From positions 1-10,825 of the forward strand of contig JAJXWC010000067.1 in NCBI GenBank assembly GCA_021781855.1: a stretch of 10,825 nt of DNA, in the 5' to 3' direction. Below the pieces are notes generated by a model. The model ran no database searches and was not told the DNA's origin. It was given only the letters and a program-made list of their open reading frames with translations. The translations under genes and the position numbers were made by a program. Source of the DNA: Bacillota bacterium (GTDB lineage: Bacteria > Bacillota > Bacilli > Lactobacillales > Streptococcaceae). This document shows, in pieces, positions 5,414 to 10,825 of the stretch; positions within the stretch are counted from its first letter, which is position 1, and every line of letters begins with the position of its first letter.

Positions 5414-7416
5414 TGCGAGGAAACTACATTCAACGTGGAACAGGTGGCAATGGCGCAGGACGTTGGGCAAAAGCTAAGCAGGCTCAAAATTTCTGGCCAA
5501 CGATTATCCGTCTGTTCAAATATATGCGTCGCGACCTTGCAGGTGTCATCTTCTCCATGATTATCGCGGCTGTCAGTGTTATTCTTTCTGTTCAGGCACC
5601 AAAAATTCTTGGTAATGCAACAACGGTTGTCTTTAATGGTGTAATTGGCAGTCTTACTCACCATACACCGATTCAGATTGATTTTACCAAGGTAGAGAGT
5701 ATTTTGCTTTACGTCAGCGTTATTTACATCATCAGTTTTATTTCTGGTGTGCTGCAACAAAGCATCATGACCCGGATTTCACAACGCACTGTTTTTGCTT
5801 TGCGCCGCGAATTTAAAGACAAGATGCAGAAACTCCCTGTTAGTTATTATGATACACATAATAATGGGGACATCATGAGCCGTATGATTAATGATATGGA
5901 TAATATCTCAGGCACACTCAATCAGACCTTGATTCAGCTTGTGACTTCTGTTCTCCAATTTGTCGGTACAATTTATTTTATGCTCACGATTAGTTGGCAG
6001 CTGGCACTTGTCGCTTTCATTACGGTTCCGCTTGCCTTTATTACCGTGCGTGTAGTGGCACCGATGTCGCAGCGTTATTTCACGGCTCAGCAGCGCAATC
6101 TCGGACTTTTAAACAATCAAATCGAAGAAAATTATGCAGGTCACACGGTCATCAAAACGTTCAATCACGAAGATGAAATGATGAAGCGGTTTACCAAGCA
6201 AAATGAAGCCTTTTACCAAGCAGCATGGAAAGCTCAATTCGTTTCGACGCTGATTTATCCGACCATGCGCTTTATCAATAACCTCGATTATCTCGCAATG
6301 GCAGTCATCGGTGGTTTGAAAGTTGTTTCAGGGACCATCAATCTCGGAGATGTCCAAGCCATGCTGCAATATACCAATCAGTTTGCTCAGCCAATTACCA
6401 ATATTTCCAACATGCTCAATACCATTCAAGCCACCGTCGCCTCAGCCGAACGAATTTTCGAAGTTTTGGACGAGGAGGAAATGACAGATGTCATTTCTGA
6501 ATGTCCAAAAGTTGCGGATAGAGGGTTGCAAGGCAAGCCATCAAAAGACGAGGAGGAAATGACTGATGTCATTTCCGAACGTCCAAAAGTTGCGGATAGA
6601 GGGTTGCAAGGTAAGCCATCAAAAGACGAGGAGAAAATGACTGATGTCATGACGCAAAATCCAAAATCAACTCCGCCGGTGGTGAGCGACAGCTTAGTCA
6701 AATTCAGCAATGTTGCCTTTAGTTATGTGAAGGAACAGCCGTTGATGACTGATTACTCAATGGAAGTACGCGAGGGCGAAATGGTTGCCATTGTTGGACC
6801 GACAGGGGCTGGTAAAACCACGATGATTAATCTACTAGAGCGTTTCTATGATACGACAGCAGGCAGTATTTTCCTTCGAGGGCAAGATATCAAAACCATT
6901 TCCCGTGCCGAGCTTCGCAGCCAAATGGCAATGGTACTGCAGGAAACATGGCTTTTTAGCGGAAGTATTCGCGATAATCTTCGTTATGGAAGACTTGATG
7001 CCAGTGATGAAGATATCGTCAAAGCAGCTAAAATGGCATATGCCGATGAATTTATTCAGACATTGCCGCAAGGCTACGACACAGTGCTCAATGAGGAGGC
7101 GACAAATATCTCCCAAGGACAACGGCAGCTTCTTACTATTGCGCGTGCTTTTCTTGCTAATCCAGAAATTCTGATTTTGGATGAAGCGACAAGTTCTGTA
7201 GATACACGGACTGAACGCCTCATTCAAAGCGCAATGAACCGTCTGCTCAAGGGCAGAACCAGCTTTGTCGTCGCTCACCGACTTTCCACGATTCGTGATG
7301 CTGACCAGATTTTAGTCATGAATCACGGCAACATCGTCGAAAAAGGCAATCACGAAAGTCTACTTGCCAAAGGTGGAATGTATGCCGACCTTTACAATTC
7401 GCAATTTGCTCAATGA
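5410..7416 (+). CDS. Heterodimeric multidrug ABC exporter subunit with catalytic ATP site (LmrD/EfrD-like)
   Basis: A 668-residue partner of the upstream half-transporter. It has a hydrophilic N-terminus (1-30), a six-helix membrane domain (about 30-345), an unusual charged linker (about 352-425) and a nucleotide-binding domain. Motifs: Walker A GPTGAGKTT (463-471), Q-loop VLQETWLFSG, a degenerate signature ISQGQ (567-571), Walker B ILILDEA with catalytic E592, and switch H623 (VAHR). Its defects and strengths complement the partner exactly: one composite site is catalytic, the other mainly structural. The start ATG 5410 follows AAAGGAGGTGA (5394-5404), a near-ideal ribosome binding site. The linker contains two near-identical 26-residue copies plus a partial third. 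LmrD-type proteins are already longer than typical half-transporters, so the extra length alone is not abnormal. Confidence 0.92.
   Translation: MMRGNYIQRGTGGNGAGRWAKAKQAQNFWPTIIRLFKYMRRDLAGVIFSMIIAAVSVILSVQAPKILGNATTVVFNGVIGSLTHHTPIQIDFTKVESILLYVSVIYIISFISGVLQQSIMTRISQRTVFALRREFKDKMQKLPVSYYDTHNNGDIMSRMINDMDNISGTLNQTLIQLVTSVLQFVGTIYFMLTISWQLALVAFITVPLAFITVRVVAPMSQRYFTAQQRNLGLLNNQIEENYAGHTVIKTFNHEDEMMKRFTKQNEAFYQAAWKAQFVSTLIYPTMRFINNLDYLAMAVIGGLKVVSGTINLGDVQAMLQYTNQFAQPITNISNMLNTIQATVASAERIFEVLDEEEMTDVISECPKVADRGLQGKPSKDEEEMTDVISERPKVADRGLQGKPSKDEEKMTDVMTQNPKSTPPVVSDSLVKFSNVAFSYVKEQPLMTDYSMEVREGEMVAIVGPTGAGKTTMINLLERFYDTTAGSIFLRGQDIKTISRAELRSQMAMVLQETWLFSGSIRDNLRYGRLDASDEDIVKAAKMAYADEFIQTLPQGYDTVLNEEATNISQGQRQLLTIARAFLANPEILILDEATSSVDTRTERLIQSAMNRLLKGRTSFVVAHRLSTIRDADQILVMNHGNIVEKGNHESLLAKGGMYADLYNSQFAQ
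6469..6660 (+). repeat. 78-bp in-frame tandem repeat in the exporter linker
   Basis: Two full 78-bp units (6469-6546, 6547-6624) and the start of a third (6625 to about 6660) encode DEEEMTDVIS-x-CP/RP-KVADRGLQGKPSK. Units 1 and 2 differ at only four bases; three changes are silent and one turns C into R. Each copy opens with an ATGAC(A/T)GATGTCAT inverted repeat (6481, 6559, 6637). The near identity points to recent duplication, and the unit keeps frame. The encoded segment is acidic, polar and probably disordered, between membrane and ATPase domains. Confidence 0.93.
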
Positions 7417-7435
7417 AACAAAAACTTATTTAGTA

Positions 7436-7627
7436 GAAGTTGAACTCAGAAAACGACTTCACATCTGTGGGATGGGGATTGTGATTTCGCTTAGCCGCTT
7501 TAGAGGCTAAGCGAGTAGGTACTATTGAGATGAAATCAATTTCCAATTGATAGGGCACCATAAAAGGACTAGGTTATTTTCTGAGGTTCCTGAAAAAGTC
7601 GAGAAAAATAAAATTCTCGACTTTTTT
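7436..7627 (+). ncRNA. Candidate structured RNA, rod with central bubble (6S-like)
   Basis: Hand folding gives a closing stem of 12 pairs with one bulge (7442-7453 with 7577-7589), a large asymmetric internal bubble (7454-7473 opposite 7545-7576), a second stem (7474-7488 with 7532-7544, including two G-U pairs and a 2-base bulge) and an apical hairpin GCTTAGCC/GGCTAAGC (7489-7496, 7505-7512). A terminator follows 3 bases after the closing stem. A rod with a central bubble and a total near 190 bases is the architecture of 6S RNA, which mimics an open promoter for RNA polymerase. I do not recognise conserved 6S primary sequence, and only a weak promoter (around TATTTA 7427-7432) precedes it. 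It could instead be a structured 3' untranslated region of the exporter mRNA. Confidence 0.4.
7593..7627 (+). terminator. Terminator after the exporter operon / candidate RNA
   Basis: GTCGAGAA (7598-7605) pairs with TTCTCGAC (7614-7621) around 8 bases. The stem is extended by an A-run on the left and a T-run (7622-7627) on the right. It is the strongest intrinsic terminator in the window. Confidence 0.92.
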
Positions 7628-7643
7628 GTACATGATATAGTGT
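7628..7643. promoter_or_regulatory. Orphan NrdR-like box, upstream member
   Basis: The core CATGATATAG (7631-7640) matches the NrdR-box core at 8 of 10 positions and is followed by TGT. Alone it would be weak; its exact 32-bp offset from the perfect box at 7660-7675 makes it credible. Confidence 0.5.
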
Positions 7644-7659
7644 GTATTTCTTGTAAGCC

Positions 7660-7675
7660 ATACTATATATTGTGC
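7660..7675. promoter_or_regulatory. Orphan NrdR box, perfect core
   Basis: The core CTATATATTG (7663-7672) is a full consensus match and shares the 15-mer ATACTATATATTGTG with the nrdJ box at 660-674. No ribonucleotide reductase gene adjoins it: the exporter ends upstream and the TetR gene converges on it from the other side. Confidence 0.65.
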
Positions 7676-7734
7676 TTATGAAAAATTATGTAACGTTTTT
7701 CAGGAGTCTCTTATTTTCTAGCTCTTTTTCTATA

Positions 7735-7759
7735 AAAAATATACGATATTTTCGTATTT
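7735..7759 (-). terminator. Probable terminator of the TetR gene
   Basis: On the minus strand, just after the TAA at 7762-7760, ATACGA (7757-7752) pairs with TCGTAT (7746-7741) around 5 bases and is followed by ATTTTTTAT. The stem is short and AT-rich, so efficiency is uncertain. Confidence 0.5.
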
Positions 7760-8338
7760 TTATTGTAAAACATCCGGCATTAAAATATTGGTCAGGGAAA
7801 GTTGTAAAATTCCTAAGAATTTTCTTTTAAAAAGAGAAACAGGTTCAGGGGTGTCATCAGTCAGCCACACAGAAATAATAGAAATAAATTCTTTGACAAC
7901 CACTTGTGAAAGATAGAAGTTGGGAATAACTTCATTTTTTTCAATTTTATTTAGGTATTTTTCAACCATAGGGGAATATTTATTGACTAAAAAATCTAGC
8001 CAATCGGGGTCAATGTTTGTTCCGTATAGAATTTTGAGCCAATCTTTGTTGTCGTACAAATGAGGAAGCATGTTATCAGTCATAAAGCTAGTAAAGTCTG
8101 AACGATCGCTAGTAATGAAGTTTTCAAAAGCATTTCCAATATCTTTATCTACTAAAAAATGGATTTTTTCGATAATCTCATCAACACTGCTGAAGTGGTA
8201 TTTATAAATTGTCGCCTTATTCATTCCTGCGCGGTCGGCAATAAGCTGCATCGTCATCTCTTTTCGTCTAGGATGCTCTTTAGCCGCAAGAAAAAAAGCA
8301 TCAATAATTTTTCTTTGCGTATCGGTAATGATTATCAT
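7760..8338 (-). CDS. TetR/AcrR-family transcriptional regulator
   Basis: A 192-residue regulator read leftward from ATG 8338-8336. The N-terminal TetR helix-turn-helix is clear: TQRKIIDAFFLAAKEH (7-22), then MTMQLIADRAGMNKATIYKYHFSSVDEII (28-56), where the usual ATIYYHF-type recognition turn is ATIYKYHF. The rest is an all-helical ligand/dimer domain without a recognisable ligand signature. Its ribosome binding site is AAAGG (minus strand, 8352-8348), 9 bases before the start. It converges with the ABC exporter and is divergent from the secreted-protein cassette about 510 bases away; TetR proteins often repress a neighbouring transporter, so either is a plausible target, as is itself. It is noticeably AT-richer than the exporter genes. 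No operator shared with either neighbour could be identified by eye. Confidence 0.88.
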   Translation of the reverse strand: MIIITDTQRKIIDAFFLAAKEHPRRKEMTMQLIADRAGMNKATIYKYHFSSVDEIIEKIHFLVDKDIGNAFENFITSDRSDFTSFMTDNMLPHLYDNKDWLKILYGTNIDPDWLDFLVNKYSPMVEKYLNKIEKNEVIPNFYLSQVVVKEFISIISVWLTDDTPEPVSLFKRKFLGILQLSLTNILMPDVLQ

Positions 8339-8370
8339 AGAAGTGAACCTTTCTAAAGTTTTGTAAAGTA

Positions 8371-8379
8371 ATTATAGCA
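8371..8379 (-). promoter_or_regulatory. Extended -10 promoter of the TetR gene
   Basis: On the minus strand TG-C-TATAAT (8379-8371) is a perfect extended -10 element, identical to the one before the ABC exporter. No convincing -35 hexamer accompanies it. The leader would be about 25 bases. Confidence 0.7.
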
Positions 8380-8452
8380 TAAATAATGATATTGAACTGG
8401 CCAAATTTCAGTAATAATATAAAAAATTATAAGAAAAGTAAAAAAAAGATAC

Positions 8453-8474
8453 AAAAAAAGCGACAGTATGTCGC
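8453..8474 (-). terminator. Minus-strand terminator with no visible gene
   Basis: On the minus strand GCGACA (8474-8469) pairs with TGTCGC (8465-8460) around 3 bases and is followed by seven T. On the plus strand it lacks a T-run, so it stops leftward transcripts only. No leftward gene lies to its right in the window. Confidence 0.7.
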
Positions 8475-8849
8475 TATAAAAATAATATGAAATTTACGTA
8501 AACATTGAAAGTTGGGAATAGAATACTTGGAAAACTACCTGAAAGGCAACTGTATGCCAACCGTTTAAATTTAATTTAAGCTTGAGAAAATGTTAAACTC
8601 ACTGTATAGACAAAAACAGAATATTGACTAAACGGAAATCCAATTTAGATTTGAAACTGAACAGTAGGTTTCTAATTTGGAAAATTATTTTGAAACGGTC
8701 TATATTGCTTGTGCAGTTGCAAATGTATAAGTAAGAAAATAACTTGGAACTTCATTTTGACACCGCCACTATCATCGTGTGTTGTATCTCACTACATACA
8801 GTATACGCACAAAATTCTTTGAAAAATTATTAAAAGAGGAAAAATTTTT

Positions 8850-9269
8850 ATGAAATTATCTCAATCAATTCTATTACTTGCGACTATTTCGTTATCATCT
8901 TTATCTATTATTGCTATTCCGACACAGGCTGAAACTTTAATTTATGGGAAAACCTATTTCAGAGATGCCTGGCAATCTCACGGGACAAATCCGTTAGCTT
9001 ATGGGAAAAATGATGTTTACTTTGGCTTTAACGGCTATCAGATTGTATCTGCTTATGCCTATCAAACAACAGGAAATCTTTTAGGAGAAGTTACTGAACT
9101 AGGGATAAGAAAAATTAGTGGAAATAGTACTTCTCAAACCTTTCAAGGAGGGTTTAAAATAGGTTATTCAGTCAGCTTTAGCCACTTGTCATTAGGGCCA
9201 ACTGTGGATTATTATGGTAGGATTACAATTGACGATAAAGGGGGAAATTCTTCGAGTTGGCTAAATTGA
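8850..9269 (+). CDS. Small secreted cysteine-free protein, unknown function
   Basis: A 139-residue protein with a classical signal peptide: MKLSQ, a hydrophobic stretch (6-22) and a signal peptidase I site after A27 (PTQA-ET). The predicted mature form of 112 residues has no cysteine, no transmembrane segment and no LPxTG or lipobox, so it should be released outside the cell. It is rich in G, S and Y (10 tyrosines) with alternating polar and aromatic residues suggesting beta structure (YFGFNGYQIVSAYAY, 57-71; GGFKIGYSVSF, 100-110). AGAGGA (8835-8840) lies 9 bases before ATG 8850. Its end overlaps the ATPase gene, so the three genes form one operon. The layout resembles bacteriocin or secreted-peptide cassettes with a dedicated ABC unit, but the sequence fits neither lactococcin 972 nor any double-glycine leader family I know. 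Being Sec-exported, it may not need the ABC unit for secretion; that unit could give self-protection instead. Confidence 0.75.
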   Translation: MKLSQSILLLATISLSSLSIIAIPTQAETLIYGKTYFRDAWQSHGTNPLAYGKNDVYFGFNGYQIVSAYAYQTTGNLLGEVTELGIRKISGNSTSQTFQGGFKIGYSVSFSHLSLGPTVDYYGRITIDDKGGNSSSWLN

Positions 9270-9901
9270 TGATTAATGGCTTATCAAAAGCTTTTGGGAA
9301 TGTAATTTTATTTGATAATGCATCTGTTGAGTTTGTCAAAAGCAAAGTATCGTTTATAATGGCTCCAAACGGGTTTGGAAAAACAACGTTAATAAAAATG
9401 ATTGCGAATATTTTGAAAGTAGACGAGGGGGAAATTAAGAAAAGTTCCTCTCCGATGATTATTTATGATGACCTTTCACTTTATCCCAACTTGTCAGGAA
9501 TTGAAAATATTCAATTATTTACAAATTTTAAATTCCCTAAAAAAGTGCTTATTCAAAAAGCAAAAAAATATCTTTCACCAGCGTTATTAAAAAAGAAAGT
9601 AAGGAAATATTCTTTAGGCGAAGGGAAAAAGTTATTATACGTGCTTTTTGAGATACTCAAACCAGAAATAGCGATAATGGATGAATTTTCGAATGGCTTA
9701 GACTATTCGGCGATGCGTTCTTTTAAAGAAAAAATAAATGCTCAAAAATTAAACCGTATCTTTATATTAACAGGACATCAATTTGATTTTTACCGAGATA
9801 TTATTGATGAATTATATGTTATCCATGAAGGAAAAATAAAAAAAGTGGAAGATTGGCAGAAAGTTGGGATAGAAGATGTTTATCGACAGTTTTATGAGTG
9901 A
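9257..9901 (+). CDS. Divergent ABC transporter ATP-binding protein
   Basis: A 214-residue stand-alone nucleotide-binding subunit. Walker A is APNGFGKTT (36-44), with alanine in place of the first glycine. The signature is SLGEG (119-123) rather than LSGGQ, Walker B is IAIMDE (138-143) with E143 catalytic, followed by D-loop GLD (147-149) and switch H174. I prefer the TTG start at 9257 over ATG 9269: GGGGG (9240-9244) lies 12 bases upstream, and only the longer form (MAKLMINGLSKAFG) keeps the first beta strand that these proteins normally have. With TTG the gene overlaps its upstream neighbour by 13 bases; with ATG by one. It overlaps the permease gene too. Short single-domain ATPases with one small permease are common in ABC-2-type self-protection or export units. 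The substrate is unknown. Confidence 0.85.
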   Translation: MAKLMINGLSKAFGNVILFDNASVEFVKSKVSFIMAPNGFGKTTLIKMIANILKVDEGEIKKSSSPMIIYDDLSLYPNLSGIENIQLFTNFKFPKKVLIQKAKKYLSPALLKKKVRKYSLGEGKKLLYVLFEILKPEIAIMDEFSNGLDYSAMRSFKEKINAQKLNRIFILTGHQFDFYRDIIDELYVIHEGKIKKVEDWQKVGIEDVYRQFYE

Positions 9902-10757
9902 ATGGTTTTATTTATGGAAAAGCAAGATTTTCTTTATTTTGATTGCGTTAGTTGCTTTAGTTAGCCTATATTCAGGATATGCTGCGGTAAATAATCAACA
10001 AAATTCTGTAAGAGATTTGGTTGCTTTAAAGGCAGCTTATAACAATGACAAAGCATTTGAAAATGATATAAAAAAGGGAGAAAGCGGTAGTGTAGCAAGG
10101 CAAGCTATGCAGGACTATCAGAGTACAAATGCACAACTTAGTCCTCTTGGATTTTCTATTTACACGTTGAAAAGCTATGGCATAGGTTTATTGGTGCTTA
10201 TTAGTGGAATTATGGGAATTTATTTTTCAAATTACGACTATAAATATAGAACATTTAAAAGGCGAATGGAAAATGAAAAGATAAGCAATATTCTATTAGG
10301 TAAAAATTTTTCTGCTGCATTGGTTGCGTTATTGGTTGTTTTATTTTCTATATTTACTAATTTAGCTGTTAGTTTGTTCTTAGTAAGATTTGCGCATCAA
10401 TTTGAAAGTTATTCCGTAATTCAAAAAGGTTCGTTTTCTTTATCAGAATTTATGACGGTTTTGGGAATTGTTTTACTGTTAAACATGGTGTATGCTTGTA
10501 TTTGGCTTAATATAGAGCTGGTATTAAGGCGAATGACGATCACAGTCATTATCTTTTTGATTTACCATTTATTTGTAAGTCTACCGTGGGAATTTGACTT
10601 TTCAAATGCGATTAGTTCTATTATGATTAAAACAGCGAAGAATGTTACTTATATGGGAACTCTTCAAGGGAATTCATCTTTAGAAGTAAGCTGGATAGTT
10701 GTTATTATTTATTTAACTATTTTCTGTATTTTAGGAACGGTTATATTCTCAAAATAG
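9876..10757 (+). CDS. ABC-2-like permease of the secreted-protein cassette
   Basis: A 293-residue membrane protein with six predicted helices (about 17-37, 101-119, 147-170, 192-214, 219-237, 270-291). A hydrophilic segment of about 60 residues between helices 1 and 2 (38-100), rich in K, D, N and Q, would face outside, as in ABC-2 permeases of peptide-resistance exporters. The loop YDYKYRTFKRRMENEK (120-135) after helix 2 resembles the cytoplasmic coupling region of that class. The start is uncertain: ATG 9876 has TGGGA (9865-9869) 6 bases upstream, while ATG 9894 has no site but overlaps the ATPase gene by only 8 bases. It ends abruptly three residues after the last helix (FSK), where related proteins often carry a few more charged residues, so slight truncation at 10757 is possible. 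It should dimerise and pair with the ATPase. Confidence 0.82.
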   Translation: MFIDSFMSEWFYLWKSKIFFILIALVALVSLYSGYAAVNNQQNSVRDLVALKAAYNNDKAFENDIKKGESGSVARQAMQDYQSTNAQLSPLGFSIYTLKSYGIGLLVLISGIMGIYFSNYDYKYRTFKRRMENEKISNILLGKNFSAALVALLVVLFSIFTNLAVSLFLVRFAHQFESYSVIQKGSFSLSEFMTVLGIVLLLNMVYACIWLNIELVLRRMTITVIIFLIYHLFVSLPWEFDFSNAISSIMIKTAKNVTYMGTLQGNSSLEVSWIVVIIYLTIFCILGTVIFSK

Positions 10758-10825
10758 CCTTTCTGAAGAAACGGTTGGATAACCCTGGCCATGTAGTATT
10801 GTGCTGCTTCGAGGGTCAGGTATTG
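10709..10825 (-). other. Open minus-strand frame at the right edge, possible 3' end of a gene
   Basis: From the window edge leftward a frame is open for 38 codons to TAA at 10711-10709. The part outside the permease gene (10825-10758) reads QYLTLEAAQYYMARVIQPFLQ, protein-like in composition and clearly richer in GC than the cassette; the rest overlaps the permease end. It could be the end of a convergent gene or of a mobile element, but no family is recognisable and chance is possible in so short a piece. Confidence 0.25.

Larger units (their letters stand above)
7417..7759. other. 343-base non-coding interval
   Basis: No supported gene. It holds, in order, a potential long-rod RNA (7442-7590), a strong plus-strand terminator (7593-7627), two NrdR boxes (7628-7675) and a minus-strand terminator hairpin next to the TetR stop (7735-7759). 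A 50-codon frame from ATG 7678 exists but lacks a ribosome binding site and runs antisense into the TetR gene. Confidence 0.7.
8339..8849. other. 511-base AT-rich non-coding interval
   Basis: No supported gene on either strand. It contains the TetR promoter, a minus-strand terminator (8453-8474), a short GGCA/TGCC hairpin (8545-8558), an imperfect inverted repeat with TCCAATTTAGA (8639-8649) and TCTAATTTGGA (8671-8681), two copies of ACTTGGAA (8525, 8742), and promoter fragments for the cassette downstream: a perfect TTGACA (8757-8762) without a good -10 at normal spacing, and TTGCTT-15-TATAAG (8705-8731). The cassette promoter cannot be settled by eye. Confidence 0.6.

Noticed and set aside
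5323..5760. 145-codon minus-strand frame
   Set aside because: It lies opposite the end of one exporter gene and the start of the next, both with unmistakable family motifs; the frame is a shadow.
6835..7278. 147-codon minus-strand frame
   Set aside because: Entirely opposite the ATPase domain of the second exporter subunit, which has intact motifs; no ribosome binding site or recognisable content.
7487..7514. Perfect 10-bp hairpin as a terminator
   Set aside because: No T-run follows on either strand; it is better explained as the apical stem of the larger RNA fold.
7678..7830. 50-codon plus-strand frame just after the orphan NrdR boxes
   Set aside because: No ribosome binding site, more than half is antisense to the TetR gene, and the product has no protein-like features; it does not explain the boxes.
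8500..8849. CRISPR array or regular repeats in the AT-rich gap
   Set aside because: Only two copies of ACTTGGAA and imperfect inverted repeats are present, without regular spacing or a conserved repeat of suitable length.
8850..9269. Assignment as a lactococcin 972-family bacteriocin
   Set aside because: The cassette layout is similar, but the mature protein is much longer, lacks the family's conserved G-W and S-N-Y-x-H patterns, and the ABC genes differ in size and motifs.

Overview
The window looks like a chromosomal segment of a low-GC Gram-positive bacterium, most likely a lactic acid bacterium (Lactobacillales). The reasons are strong AGGAGG-type ribosome binding sites, TATAAT promoters with TG extensions, short overlapping operons, a class II ribonucleotide reductase closely resembling the Lactobacillus leichmannii enzyme, a CstR-controlled sulfur operon of the Enterococcus/Staphylococcus kind, and an asymmetric multidrug ABC pair of the LmrCD/EfrCD kind. 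The genus cannot be fixed from sequence alone; Lactococcus or a close relative is a reasonable guess.

Layout, left to right. (1) 1-645, minus: 5' part of nrdJ, the B12-dependent ribonucleoside-triphosphate reductase. Its promoter is overlaid by two NrdR boxes 32 bp apart. (2) 847-3486, plus: a persulfide-handling operon of two single-domain rhodaneses, a CoA-disulfide/persulfide reductase fused to a third rhodanese, and the repressor CstR. It is driven by a promoter whose 17-bp spacer holds a perfect CstR-type palindrome. A terminator closes it. (3) 3641-7416, plus: two translationally coupled half-transporters forming a heterodimeric ABC exporter with one degenerate and one consensus ATP site. 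The second subunit carries a near-perfect 78-bp tandem duplication in its linker. (4) 7417-7759: a non-coding stretch that folds on paper into a long rod with a central bubble (6S-like), then a strong terminator, then a second pair of NrdR boxes with no nrd gene attached. (5) 7760-8338, minus: a TetR-family regulator. (6) 8339-8849: AT-rich non-coding DNA with a minus-strand terminator that serves no visible gene. (7) 8850-10757, plus: a compact AT-rich cassette of a small secreted cysteine-free protein of unknown function, a divergent ABC ATPase and a six-helix ABC permease. It resembles bacteriocin or secreted-peptide cassettes but matches no family I recognise. (8) 10758-10825: a richer-GC edge with an open minus-strand frame.

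How the parts work together. In the sulfur operon, the rhodaneses and the reductase would move and reduce sulfane sulfur (CoA and low-molecular-weight persulfides), while CstR, itself oxidised by persulfides, releases the promoter. The ABC pair is an efflux pump, possibly controlled by an operator-like palindrome in its leader or by the TetR protein. The right-hand cassette is compositionally unlike the left part (GC clearly lower by eye) and may be acquired. The best candidates for something undescribed are the secreted-protein/ABC cassette, the rod-shaped RNA after the exporter, and the orphan NrdR box pair.
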